Of a stretch of DNA of 23,620 nucleotides, positions 18,978 through 23,620 are shown one piece after another. Where the stretch lies: NCBI GenBank assembly GCA_027596945.1, contig JADGJH010000250.1, positions 1 through 23,620 of the forward strand, written 5' to 3'. This DNA is from Physocladia obscura. Taxonomy: Eukaryota > Chytridiomycota > Chytridiomycetes > Chytridiales > Chytriomycetaceae. Below the pieces are notes generated by a model, which saw only the letters and a program-made list of their open reading frames with translations, searched no databases and was not told the origin of the DNA. The position numbers and the translations under genes are program-made. How positions within the stretch are numbered: the stretch's first letter is position 1; each line of letters starts with the position of its first letter.

Positions 18978-20247
18978 TCAAGAAACAAGAATATGCACAA
19001 CTCCTGAGGGTGTAAGTACACCAAGATTGGTAATAAGTGACGATACCAAATGAGGTGGTGTATAATCCACATGATGAGCTGAAACAAAAGAGTAATTGGA
19101 TGCGCTCGCAACTCTTTGATCAATCTTGTGTTCTGGCAGTTCAACATCTGATTGTGAAAGTGGAAATATATGGACAAACTTATAACTACGGTGTTTGTGT
19201 TAATAGATGCGAATCGCCACATTTTGTCTGATTCACATTTTCAACAAACCTTTCAGTGACAGAGTAAAACGGCTTATTGGCCGCCTTTGCAACAAGAGCG
19301 ATTTGGTATGTCCCCATCTGTTGAAAAAGAAGAAAAAAAATAGAAGAAGTGTTTAATAAATGCATTTGTTTTGTTGTTAAAACGTTACCTGGTTTATCAG
19401 ACCTCCATTTTCAACGACAGCCTCCGCACCAACAAGAACCATATCAACTTTTTCCATAACGAAACCAACGGCAGAGTCAGGAATTAGCTTTACAGGAACA
19501 CCAATCTTTTTCAAAGCCTCAACAGCTTTTTCACTGAAAGAAAAAATTAATAAAATATCTGTATGGAATATAAAATATGCCAAAAAAATTGCACCCATTC
19601 TTTGACGGACGAGATTCAGTTACAATGACAGAAAACCGCTTCTTTTTCAACGCAGCAGTCTCAAGCAACATCATAACGACTCTCGAATACGAATGGATAA
19701 GAATAACACTCCCATCTTTAATCAACGCAACACCATATGCTGCAATCTTTGCAAGAAAACCAGCCGCGTTCGCTGTAAAATTGCTTTCAAACTCCAAAAT
19801 CTTTTGTTTACAGGCATCGACTGATATATCTGTGTAATCTGTGTGGTTCAGCTGCTTCAGAAACGACTCGCAACCGGCAATAATTGAATAGTTTTTTGGA
19901 GCGCTGTTTTTTAATTCGGCACTCGCTTGGGTTAGACGGAGAGTAAGTTCTGACATTGTGGAGGCTGTTGTTTTTTTTGTTTTTTTTTGGTTTGTGTTTT
20001 GTTTTTGTTACTTGGAATTGCACGGAGTCTGTTTTCTTTAGTAGTGGAAGAGAAAGCTTGATTGATGCATTGACGAATAGTATTGGTTTGGAATTTGGGG
20101 TTATGTGCCTTGGTGACTTTTGACTATCGAAGCCAGTACGCGCACAGCGGCAACGGGTAACGAAAGATCGGGACTAGCGCGAATAAGATCGTCTAGCTGT
20201 GAACGAATTGCAGTTGTGGTTGGTGTTGTCATTGTTGGTGCACCCAT
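18978..20247 (-). CDS. GCN3: translation initiation factor eIF2B subunit alpha (GCN3)
   Basis: Five exons (20247-20109, 19964-19595, 19533-19389, 19317-19250, 19185-18978) join in frame to 309 residues (about 305 is usual). Conserved segments: [127 protein letters not shown] and [21 protein letters not shown]. eIF2B alpha is the regulatory subunit of the eIF2 guanine-nucleotide exchange factor and senses phosphorylated eIF2 in the stress response. The first intron (19965-20108) appears to begin GC, not GT: CAAG/GCACAT. Splicing there gives a gap-free match to the family at the junction. The C-terminus is slightly shorter and divergent ([10 protein letters not shown]). Confidence 0.92.
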
Positions 20248-20455
20248 ATTTTGCAATGATTCGAATAATTAAAATTAAAATCATGGTGAATGAACAAAAA
20301 CTAAACGAACCCTGGTAATATATTTTATGGCTAGTTTGAAAATACCGTCTCAAGTACGATGAAAAGATATGGGTTACTTATAATTATGGAAATAAAGATG
20401 ATATTATGGAATCACAAAAAGAAAGAGAAAAAAAAACAAGAGATGCATATTCTTG

Positions 20456-21157
20456 CTACACACAACATTGAAATTCGCTAACAGGAGGCTTGAGCAGTGG
20501 TGTGTCTCCGGTGCCATCATCGCTGTAATAAATCTCAATGTCGACATCTTCAAAAAGTAGCGATCCGATAGCAAACCCAAGACATGCAGCCAAAATCAGG
20601 CCAATATTGAAGGTCATGACAATTAACATGACTATATATCGTACCAAAACGCTGAGAAATGTCAAGCCAGTCTTAGCTATGAGATGCCATAAACGGGTGG
20701 GGTCATTTTTGGAAATTCTGAGTTTGCTGAATATAGTGCTGAGCTTGGAGGTTTTGTTTTTGTTGTTGTCGTTTTTATTGTTGTCATTGTTGTCGCTGTT
20801 GCTGCCGTTAGAAGTTGGAGGCAAGCTTTTGGAGTGATTTTGGGTCACAAAAATTATTCTGTTTTGAATAAGACTGCGTTTCGTCTTGTCGGCAAATACG
20901 GCAAACACGCTCAGTACCAGTGTGAAGAGCAGTGCACCTAAGTACTGCCCGCCATTTGCTGGCACAAACTCGGCAAACAGAACACTGTCGCAGATTGCCG
21001 AATGCAAATACATACTCCCACATAGCGTTGAGTTGCTGGTCGATGACAAGCTGCTGCCCATATTCATATCCATGAGGCTACTCACGCCTTTCGGTATCGG
21101 TGCTGCTGCAACTGCCACCACTGTTACTGCTGCTGTCAGAAGGTGTCCAAAACTCAT
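20456..21157 (-). CDS. Ctr-family copper transporter
   Basis: A single-exon frame of 233 residues. MSFGHLLTAAVTVVAVAAAP looks like a signal peptide or signal anchor, followed by a short Met-containing stretch (MDMNMGSS, 30-36). Three membrane spans follow: QYLGALLFTLVLSVFAVF (71-88), SVLVRYIVMLIVMTFNIGLI (169-188) and AACLGFAIGSLLF (190-202). TM2 carries the MxxxM copper-selectivity motif (M177, M181) and TM3 the GxxxG packing motif (G194, G198), the hallmarks of Ctr transporters, which import Cu(I) as trimers. The TM1-TM2 loop is Asn/Lys-rich. The C-terminus ends QCCV; terminal Cys pairs in Ctr proteins bind copper. The N-terminal Met content is low for a plasma-membrane importer, so a vacuolar/endomembrane role is possible. 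Confidence 0.85.
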   Translation of the reverse strand: MSFGHLLTAAVTVVAVAAAPIPKGVSSLMDMNMGSSLSSTSNSTLCGSMYLHSAICDSVLFAEFVPANGGQYLGALLFTLVLSVFAVFADKTKRSLIQNRIIFVTQNHSKSLPPTSNGSNSDNNDNNKNDNNKNKTSKLSTIFSKLRISKNDPTRLWHLIAKTGLTFLSVLVRYIVMLIVMTFNIGLILAACLGFAIGSLLFEDVDIEIYYSDDGTGDTPLLKPPVSEFQCCV

Positions 21158-21245
21158 TTTGAGGCAATTTTGCGACTGAAGGAAAAGGAAAATTTTCTAT
21201 TTCCTAATCCTCAGCTTATTTAAAAAAAAACAAACTGAATCATGA

Positions 21246-22396
21246 TTAACAAATGAAGTTTTCTGATATTTCCAGTTGTCTAACTGTAACGCCAGCATCT
21301 TCAAATAATCTCTTGCTCATGGCGTCCATCGCTCCATAACTCAACGCATACACAACTTCCGAAATTCCAACTTGAATAATTTTGCGTGTGCATTGCAGGC
21401 ATGGGCAGGTGTTGCAGTACAAAATCGCACCACCTTTTCTTGATTCTCCGTTGCCGTTTCCGCTGATTCGCTCTCGACCAGCTTCAAGAAGCGCGTTTTC
21501 TTCTGCGTGTAAGCAAATACACATTTCGAGTGAAGTTCCCTGAGTCGCAATCGCGTCATTGCACCGCTTACATCCGCCTTCATTACAATTCTTGAGACCC
21601 ATTGGAGTTCCATTATATCCCTTTTTGAAATTTTAAAATCAGTATTGAAAAATAAAGATATATTTACAGTTGCTATAACACGGCGGTTTTTTGCAACAAC
21701 ACAGCCTACTCGTCGCTTCATACAATTACTGCGCATCGCTGCGAGTTCACACAAATGCATAAAGTATAGGTCCCAGCTCGGCCTGAGTCTATGATCGCTA
21801 AGGATATTTGCTGCAGCAACACGCGCATAGAATTGTTCAAGCGTCGGAAACGAGTTTTCGATAGTTAAATTAGCCGCATGAATAAAATACGAAAGTGTGA
21901 GAGAATCGGGATTATTGATCTAGATAAACATCAAAAATAGTGAGATTGAGGGTTGAAAAACGACAAAAAATTAACGGACACGTTTGTGATACAGAAACGC
22001 GTCATCGTTGCCGATAAACGTATGCAGTCCAAGAGAAGAATCTGTGGCAGATATGCGATCGAATCTGACAAGGGCTTCGCCGTGGAGGGCAATCATTAGC
22101 AGAAACGGACGTTTTCGCCATTCAGGCCAGGCAAATGTCTTGTCGCGGATAGCAAGTTTATATAAGTCGGGAACAACGTAATGTGCACGCCAATTGGCCG
22201 TGACGAAAGCGAGGGCGGCGGCAGCGGATTCGAATGCAATAGTCGGGTTTATTGAGTTGCTCTTGGCATTAAAGACGGTGCCGTCGTATTCTTGGGAATC
22301 GGTAATTTCGATGCGCATGAATCCATATTCAGCAGTCAGATAGGTAGCCAAACTGTGCTTGCCGCTACCGCTGAGACCAACAAGAGCAACAAGCAT
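21246..22396 (-). CDS. DCD1: deoxycytidylate (dCMP) deaminase with N-terminal P-loop domain
   Basis: Three exons (22396-21980, 21919-21668, 21620-21246) give 347 residues. Residues 1-139 form a P-loop NTPase-like domain beginning MLVALVGLSGSGKHSLATYL, similar in placement to the non-catalytic N-terminal domain of fungal Dcd1. The deaminase domain starts around 187: RPSWDLYFMHLCELAAMRS, CMKRRVGCVV, ATGYNGTPMGLKNCNEGGC, zinc/catalytic HAE at 261-263 (HAEENALLEAG) and PCLQC at 296-300 (Cys297, Cys300). The enzyme makes dUMP from dCMP for dTMP synthesis and is usually under dCTP/dTTP control. Walker A has His14 after Lys13 where Ser/Thr is usual, so nucleotide binding is doubtful. The first intron has a weak donor (GTCCGT), the only one keeping frame. 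The start lies 56 bp from EB1's. Confidence 0.93.
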
Positions 22397-22452
22397 TATG
22401 TTCTCGTTAGTTTTAAAGAATAAAAAATATATTGAAAAAAACAAAGTAAAGG
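22397..22452. promoter_or_regulatory. 56-bp bidirectional promoter between DCD1 and the EB1 gene
   Basis: The minus-strand ATG (22396) and the plus-strand ATG (22453) face away from each other across 56 bp that are mostly A/T. Both 5' leaders must be very short or overlap the opposing gene. No specific binding site is recognised. Confidence 0.5.
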
Positions 22453-23620
22453 ATGGGAGAGTCGAGACAGGAACTGCTTGCTTGGGTCAACGATCTTTCT
22501 CAACTGGGTATCACGAAAGTCGAGCAATGCGGCACGGGGTGAGCAAAGCCGAGCATCCCATCTACTATGACTTAGCATGCAATACCTCCTGTTATTACTT
22601 TGTGAATGTTTCATGTAACGCTGCGCTAACCGTTCCTCCCACTGCCGCGATACCTCTGAACTGTCTTCAGCATTGTACACTGTGTCATTATGGATTCAAT
22701 TTTCCGTGATGTAAGTCCTTTTGTTTTCTTGTTTGGCTTGTCCTATTTCCCGTTATAGTCACCTTGACACCAGCAATCGATGGCATTGCTAAACCACAAC
22801 TCGAACTACATCGCTTAACTGCCACAAATGCATTATGCTAGGTGCCGCTTAAAAAAGTCAAGTTTAACGCCAAACACGAATATGAATACGTCGCAAACTT
22901 CAAAGTACTTCAAGCAATATTTGACAAGCATAGAATTGATAACGAAATCCCTGTTGAACGTTTGACGAAGTGTAAGATGCAAGACAATCTCGAATTCTTA
23001 CAGTTTATGAAAAGGTTGGTTTTTCGTTTACTTTTTGGTTGTTTGACATCATGCAGAATCAAACAAAAAAAACCAACCAGGTACTGGGATCAATTCTATC
23101 CTGGTGGCGAATATGATGCAATCGCAAGGCGTGCTGCATCTCCCGCTCACGGCGCCAGCACATCAAACTTGCGAACTGCACCAAAGGGTTCCGCCAATAG
23201 TATTGCCACAGGAATGAAAAAAACACTGAGCGCTACGACTGTAGCCACTACATCTTCTCCTGCCGCTAAGCGAGTCAATGTTGTTTCTTCTGCGTCGAGG
23301 ATTTCTGTTGCAGCGCCATCTTCGACTCTCACCTCCAAACGAGCCCAAGATTTGGAGTTGGAGTATCAACGTAATCTTGCTGAAATGACAGAACAAACAA
23401 TGGAACTCAAAGTTCAAGTTGACCAAGTTGAAAAGGAGCGCGACTTCTATTTCGACAAGTTGAGGGAAATCGAAGTTTTTGTACAGGAACATCTCGATGG
23501 CGGTGGTTTGGGTTCCGATGCAAGTGCTACTGATGTTCTGGACCATATTCAGGCAATTTTGTACAAGACAGAGGATGGGTTTGAAATTCCAGATGCTGTT
23601 GCGGGTGCTGAAGATGAGGA
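22453..23620 (+). CDS. BIM1: EB1/Bim1-family microtubule plus-end binding protein (3' end beyond window)
   Basis: Exons 22453-22538, 22671-22710, 22842-23014 and 23081 onward give 279 residues to the window edge. Residues 1-106 are a calponin-homology domain: SRQELLAWVNDLSQLGITKV, VIMDSIFRDVPLKKVKF, EYEYVANFKVLQAIFDKH, QDNLEFLQFMKRYWDQFY. This domain reads the tubulin lattice at growing microtubule ends. A Ser/Ala/Lys-rich linker follows, then the dimerising coiled coil (LELEYQRNLAEMTEQTMELK) and the EB-homology motif ERDFYFDKLREIE with ILYKTEDGFEIPD, which recruits SxIP partners. Only the last few residues, where an EEY/F-type end is expected, are outside the window; the visible end is GAEDE. 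Short first exons and introns of 66-132 nt suit the neighbourhood. Confidence 0.93.

Overview
This is a nuclear genome segment from a eukaryote, most likely a fungus. Nearly every gene is broken by short (about 45-120 nt) GT-AG introns. The identifiable proteins are conserved eukaryotic housekeeping factors with fungal-type architectures: a DCD1-type dCMP deaminase carrying an N-terminal P-loop domain, a Cue1-like CUE protein, GCN3, ISY1, a Bim1/EB1 protein and a Ctr copper transporter. The intron density together with asparagine-, glutamine- and lysine-rich proteins suggests an early-diverging lineage such as a chytrid. That placement is inference; no rRNA or other marker is present.

Layout. 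Bases 1-75: start of a Gfo/Idh/MocA-like oxidoreductase leaving the window. 218-798: broken GNAT acetyltransferase. 1245-2921: low-complexity protein with protein phosphatase 1 (PP1) docking motifs. 2997-4080: five-exon Ubc7/UBE2G1 ubiquitin-conjugating enzyme, head to head with a small single-pass membrane protein (4187-4471). 4602-5363: cysteine-rich membrane protein. 5487-9087: six-exon ARB1/ABCF2 ribosome-biogenesis ATPase with a roughly 500-residue Lys/Ser/acidic repeat tail. 9088-14426: AT-rich gap of about 5.3 kb without intact genes, holding a dead Tc1/mariner transposase fragment and diverged repeats. 14427-15327: Cue1-like ER protein. 15382-16630: seven-exon ISY1 splicing factor whose first coding exon is only the ATG. 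16765-17730: second SILK/RVxF protein sharing a motif block with the first. 17841-18389: carboxymuconolactone-decarboxylase-like protein. 18459-18949: glycine-rich multi-pass membrane protein. 18978-20247: GCN3 (eIF2B alpha), with an apparent GC-AG intron. 20456-21157: Ctr-family copper transporter. 21246-22396: dCMP deaminase, separated by 56 bp from the divergent EB1/Bim1 gene that runs off the right end.

There is no operon logic. Two functional links are still worth noting. Ubc7 and a Cue1-like protein are known ER-associated degradation (ERAD) partners and lie about 10 kb apart. Two proteins about 14 kb apart share the same PP1-docking layout and look like members of one uncharacterised family. 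All exon structures were assembled by eye from reading frame, splice consensus and remembered family conservation; no search was run.
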